From an uncultured Xanthobacteraceae bacterium (GTDB lineage Bacteria; Pseudomonadota; Alphaproteobacteria; Rhizobiales; Xanthobacteraceae): a stretch of 7,311 nt of DNA. Below are positions 1 to 7,208 of the stretch, one piece after another. The first letter of the stretch is position 1, and every line of letters begins with the position of its first letter. The DNA is taken from NCBI GenBank assembly GCA_955652195.1, contig CATPBC010000205.1, positions 1-7,311 on the forward strand. Reading direction: 5' to 3'. A model generated the notes under the pieces. It was given only the letters and a program-made list of their open reading frames with translations. It was not told where the DNA came from and made no database searches. The position numbers and the translations under genes are program-made.

Positions 1-515
1 CGACCAACGCCGCGAATACGTTCAGCGCGGGACTGAAAGGGCGTTTCCAAGAAACCAAGATCGACGACGATCACCGCCTCGAAAATGCAACGTACCCGGT
101 GCTCAAGCTGATCGACGGCCAGATCAAGCGGGTCGATGAGCCGGCGCTGACTGCGATCAATATGCGCCTACGCGATGACTACACCGCCGATTGCCAGCGC
201 GGGCTCGACCGTTGGAACAAGATCATCGCCAAGACCGGGGTCGAGTTTAAATTCGAACTGCCGCACGTCGGTTTCCATCGCCTGATCGGCGAGTTCAAGG
301 ACGTGAAAGCGACGCCCGCCGGCAAGCTCATCGACGAGGCCACTTGGAATCGCGACAAACAACAGTGGCTGCCGTCGAAGGACGATGGTGACTTTATCGG
401 CAGTCTGATGAAGCAGGTACTCGAACCGGGCAAGTTTGCAAGCTGGATTGCGCCGCCGCGCATCGGCATCGACAATAAGCCCGGCGATTTCGAATATGTG
501 AAAATCGCGGCGTAA
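1..515 (+). CDS. boxB: Benzoyl-CoA 2,3-epoxidase subunit BoxB, C-terminal part (5' end outside window)
   Basis: BoxB is the di-iron oxygenase component that, with the reductase BoxA, converts benzoyl-CoA to its 2,3-epoxide in the aerobic box pathway of benzoate degradation in the cytoplasm. The frame is open from base 3 and gives 170 residues to the TAA at 513-515. The recognisable BoxB tail is present: DDDHRLENATYPVL near the start, RLRDDYTADCQRGLDRWNK in the middle, LPHVGFHRLIGEFKDV, and the ending VLEPGKFASWIAPPRIGI...DFEYV. BoxB is normally about 470 residues, so roughly the last third is here; the di-iron ligands of the family lie in the missing part. The GTG at 99 is internal, because homology continues upstream of it. 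No other box gene lies downstream, so boxB is last in its transcript here. The identification rests on remembered family sequence; I am fairly sure of it. Confidence 0.88.
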   Translation, partial: TNAANTFSAGLKGRFQETKIDDDHRLENATYPVLKLIDGQIKRVDEPALTAINMRLRDDYTADCQRGLDRWNKIIAKTGVEFKFELPHVGFHRLIGEFKDVKATPAGKLIDEATWNRDKQQWLPSKDDGDFIGSLMKQVLEPGKFASWIAPPRIGIDNKPGDFEYVKIAA

Positions 516-585
516 ACATCTTCCCCCGCCCCGCTTCGCCTGCGCTGCGCGGGGGAGGAGCAGCGTCGCTGTACGGTTTTATTTG
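516..585 (+). terminator. GC-rich hairpin region after boxB, possible terminator or intergenic palindrome
   Basis: The arms at 520-529 (CTTCCCCCGC) and 549-558 (GCGGGGGAGG) pair over 10 bp with one G-T wobble around a 19-base loop. A second small stem, GCAGC at 560-564 and GCTGT at 568-572, is followed by the T-rich run TTTTATTT at 577-584, which runs into the last codons of the convergent gene. The second stem plus T-run is the part that resembles an intrinsic terminator for boxB. The larger stem has no T-run directly after it on either strand and could instead be a dispersed palindromic element. Termination is inferred, not shown. Confidence 0.4.
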
Positions 586-1397
586 TTCGTGAGCGGTCCT
601 TCGCGTAGCCGCGACAGATCGAAGCGGTCGATCTCGCACAACAATTCGACGAAGGCTTTAGCGCCTTGCGCCAGGGCCGCTTCGCCCTTTTCGGCCTTTG
701 CCAGGGTAGCATCGCCGACGGCGCCGGTCGGATTGAGGTCCTGCGTCATCCAGGCAAAGCCCGCCGGCCGATAAGCGCCAAGCCACCGGAACTCTTGCGC
801 CATGGCGATGGTCTCGGGAGTCGCGCGGGCCGCCTTGTCCATGCGGACCGTGCTCGGCATCGCCGCCAGCATTAGCGACGTCTCGATGTCGCCAGCGTGA
901 ATGCCGCGCTTTCTTTCCTCGCTCGAGAAGACGCCGTCGGGATAACCGAAGCGGTGCCAGCCGACCGTTATCGCCAACATGCCGTACCGCGCGCGCAGAT
1001 CGCGTGCCACCAATTCCATCGCGGCGACGTTGCCGCCGTGGCTGGTGACAAGAACGAGCTTGCGCAGCCCGGCACGCGCAACACTCTCGCCTAGTTCGGT
1101 CCATGCGGCGACCGCGGTCGCAGCCGAGAGGCTGAGCGTTCCCGAATAGGCCAGGTGCTCGGTCGAAATGCCGACGCGCTGCGTCGGAAGGAAAGTGACG
1201 GGAATATCCTGCGGCAAAATCTCCTGTACCTGCTTGAGATACGCATCGGCGATGAAGCTATCGACGCCGAGCGGCAGATGCGGCCCGTGCTGCTCGACGG
1301 CAGCCAACGGCAACACCGCAATCCAGCGCGCCGTCGCGGCGCCGGCGATGTCTTGCCAGGTCATGTCCAGCCAATCGCGCTTGGGCAGCGCCATCAT
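579..1397 (-). CDS. Creatininase-family metal-dependent amidohydrolase
   Basis: This 272-residue protein belongs to the creatininase family, cytoplasmic metal enzymes that hydrolyse cyclic amides (creatinine) or formamides (ArfB in deazaflavin synthesis) or trim peptides (MftE). The metal site is visible: LPLAAVEQHGPHLPLGVDS holds E35, H37 and D46; TSHGGN at 118-123 supplies H120; HAGDIETS at 166-173 carries E171, the conserved family glutamate. Creatininase itself has a glutamate two residues after the H120-equivalent; here it is glycine, as in the ArfB/MftE-like branch, so true creatininase activity is unlikely. Length is normal for the family. Two ATG codons lie in tandem at 1397 and 1394; only a weak GAG precedes them, so either may be used. 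The gene diverges from the ABC importer across 82 bp and converges on boxB. The substrate is unknown; a small amide or formamide brought in by the neighbouring importer is an inference. Confidence 0.88.
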   Translation of the reverse strand: MMALPKRDWLDMTWQDIAGAATARWIAVLPLAAVEQHGPHLPLGVDSFIADAYLKQVQEILPQDIPVTFLPTQRVGISTEHLAYSGTLSLSAATAVAAWTELGESVARAGLRKLVLVTSHGGNVAAMELVARDLRARYGMLAITVGWHRFGYPDGVFSSEERKRGIHAGDIETSLMLAAMPSTVRMDKAARATPETIAMAQEFRWLGAYRPAGFAWMTQDLNPTGAVGDATLAKAEKGEAALAQGAKAFVELLCEIDRFDLSRLREGPLTNK

Positions 1398-1423
1398 TTC
1401 ACACTCGTCGCTCGTGAAGGAAT

Positions 1424-1452
1424 CTGACTTTAGTGCGGGCTTACTCTATTGT
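1424..1452 (+). promoter_or_regulatory. Candidate sigma-70-type promoter for the ABC importer operon
   Basis: CTGACT at 1424-1429 and TATTGT at 1447-1452 are separated by exactly 17 bases, each matching the -35 and -10 consensus at four of six positions. The predicted transcript would start near 1459 and leave a leader of about 20 bases before the ATG at 1480, just enough for the ribosome binding site at 1467-1473. The leader is too short for a riboswitch. This is a visual match only. Confidence 0.4.
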
Positions 1453-1466
1453 CGCGTCCCCGGCGC

Positions 1467-1473
1467 AGAGGAG
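1467..1473 (+). promoter_or_regulatory. Ribosome binding site that fixes the binding-protein start
   Basis: AGAGGAG lies six bases before the ATG at 1480. The frame is open far upstream (to 1168), overlapping the divergent hydrolase gene, and this site together with the signal peptide that follows shows that 1480 is the true start. The next in-frame ATG at 1495 has no comparable site. Confidence 0.75.
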
Positions 1474-1479
1474 CAACTG

Positions 1480-2523
1480 ATGGCATTCACGGCTATGTTG
1501 AAGAGCCGGCTGACGGGTCTTGGATGTCGTCTTGCGCTTGCCGGCGCGATATCCAGCTTTGCATTCAACTTTGCCTTGGCTCAGGCTTTGGACAAAGTCT
1601 CGTTCGGCACCAATTGGGTCGCCGAAGGCGAGCATGGCGGCTTTTACCAGGCGCTGGCGGACGGCACGTATCGCAAATATGGCCTCGACGTCACCATCGT
1701 GCCCGGCGGGCCGAACGTCAATAACCGCATCCTGCTGCCGGTCGGTAAGATCGATTTTTTTCTTGGCGCCAATACGCTCCAGGCATTCGACGCGGTCGAG
1801 CAAAACGTGCCGACGATCGAAGTCGCCGCTCTATTTCAGAAGGACCCGCAGGTGCTGATCGCCCACCCAGATCAGGGCATCGAGAAATTCACGGATTTAA
1901 AAAAGCTGACGTTGCTCATCTCCAGAGAAGGCGTGGCGACCTATTACCAGTGGCGCAAGGCGGACTACGGTTTTAGCGATGCGCAAGTGCGGCCCTACAC
2001 ATTCAACCCACAGCCGTTTCTCGCCAACAAAAGGAGTGCGATGCAGGGCTATGTAACGTCGGAGCCGCTCGCCATCGCCAAGGCTGCCAATTTCACACCC
2101 AAAGTATTCCTGCTCGCCGATCAGGGATTTTCCGCCTATTCGACGCTGATCGAGACGCGGCGCGACCTAGTCGACAAAAGGCCGGATCTCGTACAGCGCT
2201 TTGTCGATGCCTCCACCATCGGCTGGTACAACTATCTTTACGACGACAACCGCGCCGCCAACGCGCTGATAAAAAAACAAAACCCGGAAATGACCGACGA
2301 ACTGCTGGCGTATTGTGTCAGCGCCATGAAAAAATACGGCATCGCCGATTCCGGAGATGCGCTCACGCTCGGCATTGGCGCCATGACCGACGCGCGCATG
2401 GAGGATTTCTTCGACAAAATGATGAGAGCCGGCGTGGCGAAATCGAACCTCGATTACCGCAAGGGCTACACGCTACAATTCGTCGACAAGAAGGTCGGGC
2501 TCGATCTGCGGCCGAAGCGATAA
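1480..2523 (+). CDS. ABC transporter substrate-binding protein, NitT/TauT (NMT1/THI5-like) family
   Basis: This 347-residue exported protein captures the solute in the periplasm and hands it to the permease encoded two genes downstream. Residues 1-34 form a signal peptide: basic K8 and R10, hydrophobic core from about 18 to 33, and an ALA-Q cleavage site after residue 34. The mature part opens with VSFGTNWVAEGEHGGFYQA (W46 to A58), the family's first strand and ligand-site loop, followed by KYGLDVTIVPGG, the SQ-type family pattern seen in NMT1/THI5-like proteins such as ThiY and RibY. VTSEP in the middle and ETRRDLVDKRPDLVQRFVDAS are also typical. Relatives bind nitrate, taurine, sulfonates, pyrimidines or riboflavin; the EHGGFYQA form is nearest to pyrimidine or vitamin-precursor binders as I remember them, but no residue settles the ligand. 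The start is set by the AGAGGAG site and signal peptide. Two in-phase poly-A heptamers occur within the gene (1899-1905, 2273-2279 region). Confidence 0.88.
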   Translation: MAFTAMLKSRLTGLGCRLALAGAISSFAFNFALAQALDKVSFGTNWVAEGEHGGFYQALADGTYRKYGLDVTIVPGGPNVNNRILLPVGKIDFFLGANTLQAFDAVEQNVPTIEVAALFQKDPQVLIAHPDQGIEKFTDLKKLTLLISREGVATYYQWRKADYGFSDAQVRPYTFNPQPFLANKRSAMQGYVTSEPLAIAKAANFTPKVFLLADQGFSAYSTLIETRRDLVDKRPDLVQRFVDASTIGWYNYLYDDNRAANALIKKQNPEMTDELLAYCVSAMKKYGIADSGDALTLGIGAMTDARMEDFFDKMMRAGVAKSNLDYRKGYTLQFVDKKVGLDLRPKR

Positions 2524-2529
2524 TTGCCG

Positions 2530-3357
2530 ATGGCGCCAGCGACCGCACTGCAGACCTCGCCTTCGCTGCTCGCTCTGCACGGCGTCGGCAAGACCTTCCC
2601 GAACGGCACGCAGGCGCTTGCAAATCTCAATTTCAACGTCCGCCGCGGCGAATTTCTGTCGCTGCTGGGCCCCTCGGGTTGCGGCAAATCGACGGTGCTG
2701 CGCATCATCGCCGGCTTGACAGCGCCGAGCCACGGCAGCGTCGAATGGCCTGATCCGTCGACGCACGCCGGCAAATCGAACCGTATTGGCTTTGTCTTCC
2801 AGGACCCGACGCTGATGCCCTGGGCCAGCGTCTTCAACAACGTAGCGCTGCCGCTCGTACTCAAAGGCGTGGCGGCAGCGAGCATCGCACGGCGAGTCAC
2901 GGCGGCGCTCGATCGTGTCGGTCTCGGCAAATTCGCGCAAGCCTTTCCGCGCGAATTGTCCGGCGGCATGCGCATGCGGGTCTCGATCGCGCGCGCTCTC
3001 GTCACCGAGCCGGAACTTCTTTTGATGGACGAACCGTTCGCCGCGCTCGACGAGATCACCCGTTTCAAGCTCAACAACGATCTGCTGCAGGTCTGGCAGG
3101 CGACCGGCACGACGGTTGTCTTCGTCACGCATTCGGTCTTCGAATCGGTTTATCTGTCGAGCCGCATCCTGGTGATGAGCGCTCGTCCCGGCCGGATCTT
3201 TACCGAACTCGCGATCGACGCGCCCTATCCGCGCGACAACAACTTCGGCACCTCGGCCGAGTACGCCGCATTCTGCCGCCGCACCTCCGCGGCACTGGCC
3301 CAGGCCATGGCCGGAGAAACCGTGGCTGGTGACAATGCGGCTGGAGACAAGCCGTGA
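2530..3357 (+). CDS. ABC transporter ATP-binding protein, NitT/TauT (SsuB/TauB-like) type
   Basis: This 275-residue ATPase powers the importer from the cytoplasmic face. All nucleotide-binding elements are intact: Walker A GPSGCGKST at 47-55, Q-loop FVFQDPTLMPW with Q91, signature LSGGM at 143-147, Walker B LLLMDEP at 163-169, D-loop AALD at 171-174, and switch histidine H201. The PTLMPW after the Q-loop is characteristic of the nitrate/sulfonate/taurine subfamily. The gene begins six bases after the stop of the binding-protein gene. ATG at 2530 is chosen; a TTG at 2524 in the same frame adds two residues and sits at better distance from the weak GAAG at 2514-2517, so the start is uncertain by two codons. 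The C-terminus ends in three five-residue repeats, AGETV, AGDNA and AGDKP. The stop overlaps the GTG start of the permease gene, which suggests coupled translation. Confidence 0.92.
   Translation: MAPATALQTSPSLLALHGVGKTFPNGTQALANLNFNVRRGEFLSLLGPSGCGKSTVLRIIAGLTAPSHGSVEWPDPSTHAGKSNRIGFVFQDPTLMPWASVFNNVALPLVLKGVAAASIARRVTAALDRVGLGKFAQAFPRELSGGMRMRVSIARALVTEPELLLMDEPFAALDEITRFKLNNDLLQVWQATGTTVVFVTHSVFESVYLSSRILVMSARPGRIFTELAIDAPYPRDNNFGTSAEYAAFCRRTSAALAQAMAGETVAGDNAAGDKP
3310..3354 (+). repeat. Three imperfect 15-bp tandem units at the 3' end of the ATPase gene
   Basis: Units at 3310-3324, 3325-3339 and 3340-3354 share a GCYGGWGAMAA-like core and encode AGETV, AGDNA and AGDKP. The last unit also supplies the GGAGA (3343-3347) that serves as ribosome binding site for the permease start at 3354. 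The repeat period matches five codons, so gain or loss of units would leave the frame intact. Confidence 0.6.
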
Positions 3358-4163
3358 AAGCTGCAGCGTCAATCCAGGAGCGATATGATCGCCTGCTGCG
3401 GATCGCGCTGCCCATCGTCGTGCTCGCACTCGGGCTTTTGCTCTGGGAAGCGATCGTATGGATCAACAAAATCCCGCCCTACGTGCTGCCAGGCCCGAGG
3501 TTGATCCTGCGCACGCTGATCGATGATTGGGAACTGCTGTCGCAATCGCTTGTGGTCACGCTGGCGACGACCGTCGAAGGTTTTCTGCTCGCCGCATTCG
3601 GCGGGGTCGGCCTGGCGGTGCTGTTCAACCAATCGCGCCTGCTTGAATATTCGCTTTATCCCTATGCCGTGATCTTGCAGGTGACGCCGATCGTTGCGAT
3701 CGCGCCGCTATTGCTGATCTATCTGCCGCAGCCGCTTGCGGTGTTGGCCTGCGCCTGGATAGTGGCGTTCTTTCCAGTCTTGGCAAACACGACGCTCGGG
3801 CTGCATTCGGTGGACCGCAATCTCGCCGACCTATTCACTCTATACGGCGCCTCGCGCCGCCAGCTCCTTTGGTACCTCAAGCTGCCTTCGGCGCTGCCCT
3901 ACATCATCGGCGGATTGCGGATTGCCGGCGGACTGTCGCTGATTGGCGCGGTGGTGGCGGAAATCGCCGCCGGCTCCGCCGGCGCCGGCTCCGGGCTTGC
4001 TTACCGCATCGCCGAATCCGGATACCGTCTCAACATCCCGCGCATGTTCGCCGCGCTGCTACTGCTGTCGGTCGCCGGCATCGCGATCTTTTATGCGCTT
4101 TCGCTGCTTAATTACCTGGCGCTGCGCCGCTGGCATGAGAGCGCGCTGGAGCGCGGAGCATAA
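3354..4163 (+). CDS. ABC transporter permease, NitT/TauT (SsuC/TauC-like) type
   Basis: This 269-residue inner-membrane protein forms the translocation channel, probably as a homodimer. Hydrophobic segments lie near residues 15-37, 66-91, 100-123, 126-147, 186-206 and 231-256, the usual six of this class. The cytoplasmic coupling loop is at about 158-190: LADLFTLYGASRRQLLWYLKLP, with the conserved glycine G165 and closing LP, followed by ALPYIIGGLRI. The AGSAGAGSGLAYRI stretch after the fifth segment is a common feature of the subfamily. It starts with GTG at 3354, which overlaps the ATPase stop codon (GTGA), preceded by GGAGA at 3343-3347 with six bases between. It closes the importer operon; only 39 bp separate it from the convergent dehydrogenase gene and I see no clear terminator there. 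The substrate cannot be read from the permease. Confidence 0.92.
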   Translation: MKAAASIQERYDRLLRIALPIVVLALGLLLWEAIVWINKIPPYVLPGPRLILRTLIDDWELLSQSLVVTLATTVEGFLLAAFGGVGLAVLFNQSRLLEYSLYPYAVILQVTPIVAIAPLLLIYLPQPLAVLACAWIVAFFPVLANTTLGLHSVDRNLADLFTLYGASRRQLLWYLKLPSALPYIIGGLRIAGGLSLIGAVVAEIAAGSAGAGSGLAYRIAESGYRLNIPRMFAALLLLSVAGIAIFYALSLLNYLALRRWHESALERGA

Positions 4164-4202
4164 TCACGGCTTATTGCTTGAACACGAATTTTTCCGAAGT
4201 CT

Positions 4203-7136
4203 TCATGCGAGAGCCGCCGCGAGTGCGCGTGCGGCATGCATCGCGTGGCGGCCGGTCCAGTCCCGAATTTGCTGCCGGCACGAGGTTCCGTCGGCGACGA
4301 TGATGGCGTCGCTAGTCGCCTCGCGGATCGCCGGCAGTAGCGACAGCTCTCCCATCATGCGCGAAATCTCGATCGTCTCGGCATCATAACCGAACGCGCC
4401 GGCCATGCCGCAGCAGCTGGATTCGATTGTTGTCAGATCAAGCTCGGGAACGAGACGAAGAGCGGTTTCGGCGGCATTCATTACGCCGAATGATTTCTGG
4501 TGACAGTGACCGTGCAGCAAGACGCGCCGCTTTGCGGGTGAGAACTTGATATCGAGTTTTCCGGCGGCGGCTTCGCCGGCGAGGAATTCCTCAAGCGTCA
4601 CGACCTTGCATGCGGCTTGTTTGGCGGCATCGTTTTTGACGAGCGCCGGGATTTCGTCACGGAATGTGAACGTGCAGCTGGGCTCAAGCCCGATCACCGG
4701 CAATCCGCGCGCGACGTACGGCGCCAGCGCCGCCAGCGTGCGTTCCGCCTCGCGTCGGGCTTCATCGGTTTTGCCGACCGCCAAAAATGTGCGGCCGCAA
4801 CAGAGCGGCCTTGCGCCATCCTTCGCCGCTGCGAAATGGATCTTATAGCCGCCAGCTGCGAGCACCGCGATCGCCGCATCAATGTTTTCGGGTTCAAAAT
4901 AACGATTGAAGGTGTCGGCGAAGACGACCACTTCTCTAGCCGTGCGCTCCCCGGTTGAGGCGGACGTGAGTTTGTCCTGCCGGAAATAATCGCTTCGCCA
5001 TTTCGGCAGCGGACGGTGGGCGCTGAACTGCGCAACCCACTCGGATAGCTTCGCCGCGCCGGGAACGCGGTCACGCAGATTGAAAAGCCACGGCAGCCGC
5101 GCCGCGTAGGGCGCATAGCGCGGCAGATAACCGACCAACCGGTCATGCAGCGATAAACCAAATCTTTGCGCCCGCGCCCGTAACACTTCGATCTTCATCC
5201 GCGCCATATCGACGCCGGTCGGACATTCGCGCCGGCACGCTTTGCAGGACACGCAAAGCTTCAGCGTCTCCGCCATTTGTTCCGATGTCAGGGCGTCGGG
5301 TCCAAGCTGGCCGGTGATGGCAAGGCGAAGGGTGTTGGCGCGCCCGCGCGTCACGTCGCGTTCGTCGCGGGTGACGCGATAACTCGGGCACATGACGCCG
5401 CCGGCGAGCGCGCGGCATGCGCCGTTGTTGTTGCACATTTCAACCGCGCCCTGGAATCCGCCGCCGGCACCCGGATAAGCCGACCAGTCGAGCGCGGTCG
5501 CGGCCACCTCGCCGCGATAACCGGGGCCGTAACGGAAATAGCTGCGATCGTCGAATTTCGGCGCGCGGACGACCTTGCCCGGATTGAACAGGTTCTGCGG
5601 ATCGAACCGGTCCTTCACCTCGGCGAAGGCACGCACCAATTCGGCGCCGAACATCTGCTGGTGAAATTCCGAGCGGACGATGCCGTCGCCGTGCTCGCCG
5701 GAATGCGAGCCCTTGTACTCGCGCACCATGGCGAAGGCTTGTTCGGCAATGGCGCGCATGGCGCGCACGTCCTTGTCGAGCCGCAGGTTGAGCACTGGCC
5801 GCACATGCAGGCAGCCAACCGCGGCGTGGGCATACCAGGTCCCGCGCGTGCCGTTTTTCTCGAAGATCTCGGTCAGCCGGGCCGTGTAGTCGGGGAGATG
5901 TTCGAGCGGCACCGCACAGTCCTCGACGAAAGAGATCGGTTTGCCCTCCTCCTTCATCGACATCATGATGTTCAAGCCCGCGGTGCGTACCTCGCCGGTT
6001 GCAGCCTGCAGTTTTGGATCGAGCACTTCAACGACGCCGCCCCATTTGGCGCCGGTTTTGTCCCATGCCAGGCCGAGGTCGCCGATCAGCGCACCGAGCG
6101 CTTTGAGGCGGCGCGCGTTTTCATCGTCATCTTCTGCGAATTCGACAAAAAGAATTGCCTCCGGATCGCCGCGCAGGAACGCATCGACCGTCGGTTTGAA
6201 CATGTCGATGTCACGGGCAAGGCCAAGCATGGTGCGGTCGATCAACTCGACGGCGATCGGCCCGAGTTTGACGATATGCTGTGCCGCGGCCATCGCCTCA
6301 TGGAAGCTGCCGAAATGGCAGGCGCCGACCGCCCGGCGGCCAAGAAGCGGCGAAAGCTTCAATTCCAAGCCAGTCGAAAATGCGAGCGTGCCTTCCGAAC
6401 CGACCAGAAGATGCGCCAGATTGATGTCGTTGCGCCCGGGAACGATGGCGTCCAGATTGTAGCCGCCGACACGGCGCTGCACCTTTGGAAAGCGCCGTTC
6501 GATTTCGGCGGCTTCGCGGCTGGCAATCGCAACAAGATCGCGAACGAGCATGGGCGGCACATTAACGCCGCTGTCACCCATGCGGCCAAAATGCGCCCGG
6601 GTGCCGTCGGCGAGGACGGCGTCGATCGAGACAACGTTTTCGCGGGTATTGCCATAGCGCAGCGAGCGCGCGCCGCAGGAATTGTTACCGACCATCCCAC
6701 CGATCGTGGCGCGCGACGCCGTGGAAATATCGACCGGAAACCACAAGCCGTGCGGCTTGAGCGCGCGGTTGAGCTCGTCGAGGACGATACCCGGCTCGAC
6801 CACGCAGCGCCGGCCGGCTGCATCGATTGCGACGATCCGGTTGAGATATTGCGAGCAATCCAGGATGAGCGAGTGGTTGACGGTCTGGCCGGCCTGCGAG
6901 GTACCGCCGCCGCGCGCCGTTACGGCGACGCCTTCCGCACGGCAAATCGCGAGCGCGCGTTCGGCATCCTCGATCGAGCGCGGGGCGACCACGCCGACCG
7001 GCACGATCTGATAATGCGACGCGTCGGTCGCATAGCGGCCGCGGGTGAAGGCGTCGAAGTGAACATCGCCGGCTTGCTCCGCCTTGAGCCGACGTTCGAG
7101 CGTTTTTTCGAGCGCGGGCAATAGCGGTGCCGGCAA
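4203..7136 (-). CDS. FAD-linked and 4Fe-4S 2-hydroxyacid dehydrogenase (YdiJ / GlcD-GlpC fusion type)
   Basis: This 977-residue protein fuses a GlcD-like FAD oxidase half to a GlpC-like iron-sulfur half, as in E. coli YdiJ (D-2-hydroxyglutarate dehydrogenase) and D-lactate dehydrogenases; such enzymes oxidise a D-2-hydroxyacid and pass electrons to the respiratory chain at the membrane. From the TTG start, the FAD domain shows RGGGTSQAGQ at 75-84, GNNSCGARSLRYGNT at 150-164 and LLVGSEGTLAF near 243-253; the cap domain has HAAVGCLHVRP and HSGEHGDG at 478-485, then FNPGK at 517-521. The iron-sulfur part has cysteines 568, 574 and 583 and a classical CVSCKACRRECP at 628-639. CCG-type motifs follow at 779-781 and 908-910, with HGHCHQ at 875-880. 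All key motifs are intact. TTG at 7136 is preferred because AAGGAG sits six bases before it; ATG at 7226 would add 30 residues with no binding site. The exact hydroxyacid is not determinable here. Confidence 0.9.
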   Translation of the reverse strand: MPAPLLPALEKTLERRLKAEQAGDVHFDAFTRGRYATDASHYQIVPVGVVAPRSIEDAERALAICRAEGVAVTARGGGTSQAGQTVNHSLILDCSQYLNRIVAIDAAGRRCVVEPGIVLDELNRALKPHGLWFPVDISTASRATIGGMVGNNSCGARSLRYGNTRENVVSIDAVLADGTRAHFGRMGDSGVNVPPMLVRDLVAIASREAAEIERRFPKVQRRVGGYNLDAIVPGRNDINLAHLLVGSEGTLAFSTGLELKLSPLLGRRAVGACHFGSFHEAMAAAQHIVKLGPIAVELIDRTMLGLARDIDMFKPTVDAFLRGDPEAILFVEFAEDDDENARRLKALGALIGDLGLAWDKTGAKWGGVVEVLDPKLQAATGEVRTAGLNIMMSMKEEGKPISFVEDCAVPLEHLPDYTARLTEIFEKNGTRGTWYAHAAVGCLHVRPVLNLRLDKDVRAMRAIAEQAFAMVREYKGSHSGEHGDGIVRSEFHQQMFGAELVRAFAEVKDRFDPQNLFNPGKVVRAPKFDDRSYFRYGPGYRGEVAATALDWSAYPGAGGGFQGAVEMCNNNGACRALAGGVMCPSYRVTRDERDVTRGRANTLRLAITGQLGPDALTSEQMAETLKLCVSCKACRRECPTGVDMARMKIEVLRARAQRFGLSLHDRLVGYLPRYAPYAARLPWLFNLRDRVPGAAKLSEWVAQFSAHRPLPKWRSDYFRQDKLTSASTGERTAREVVVFADTFNRYFEPENIDAAIAVLAAGGYKIHFAAAKDGARPLCCGRTFLAVGKTDEARREAERTLAALAPYVARGLPVIGLEPSCTFTFRDEIPALVKNDAAKQAACKVVTLEEFLAGEAAAGKLDIKFSPAKRRVLLHGHCHQKSFGVMNAAETALRLVPELDLTTIESSCCGMAGAFGYDAETIEISRMMGELSLLPAIREATSDAIIVADGTSCRQQIRDWTGRHAMHAARALAAALA

Positions 7137-7142
7137 GAATGT

Positions 7143-7148
7143 CTCCTT
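7143..7148 (-). promoter_or_regulatory. Ribosome binding site favouring the TTG start of the dehydrogenase
   Basis: On the minus strand AAGGAG occupies 7148-7143, six bases before the TTG at 7136-7134. It is the strongest such site near the 5' end of the gene. The upstream ATG at 7226 is preceded only by AATAACGA. The protein part after the TTG begins PAPLLPALEKTLERRL, close to where related proteins begin. Confidence 0.6.
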
Positions 7149-7208
7149 GAATTCGTCGGGCGATTGCCTGCGTGCATGGGCGCGCCAGGCATCACAAGCG
7201 TTCGGGGC

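Noticed and set aside
1168..1479. N-terminal extension of the binding-protein frame back to 1168
   Set aside because: The extension overlaps the hydrolase gene antisense, reads as low-likelihood protein, and would bury the signal peptide; the AGAGGAG site fixes the start at 1480.
1398..1479. Weak minus-strand promoter-like pair (TTGCTC, 17 bases, GACAAT) for the hydrolase
   Set aside because: The match to consensus is poor and it overlaps the ribosome binding site and predicted start of the importer transcript; not strong enough to list.
1899..1905. In-phase A AAA AAG heptamer, the dnaX-type slippery sequence, plus a second in-phase poly-A heptamer near 2273-2279
   Set aside because: No convincing downstream stem or upstream stimulatory site is visible, the -1 frame after the first ends after about 23 codons, and the zero-frame protein is full length and normal for the family. 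Likely chance Lys-Lys codons.
2473..3429. Long minus-strand open frame opposite the ATPase gene
   Set aside because: It is a shadow of the ATPase gene, whose Walker A, Walker B and signature motifs are intact on the plus strand.
4164..4202. Possible terminator between the permease and dehydrogenase genes
   Set aside because: No inverted repeat with a T-run is visible in the 39 bases; only short AT-rich patches.
5277..7124. A 615-codon open frame on the plus strand, opposite the dehydrogenase gene
   Set aside because: It is the antisense shadow of a GC-rich gene with intact FAD and Fe-S motifs on the other strand. Its translation has no recognisable domain, and no ribosome binding site stands out.
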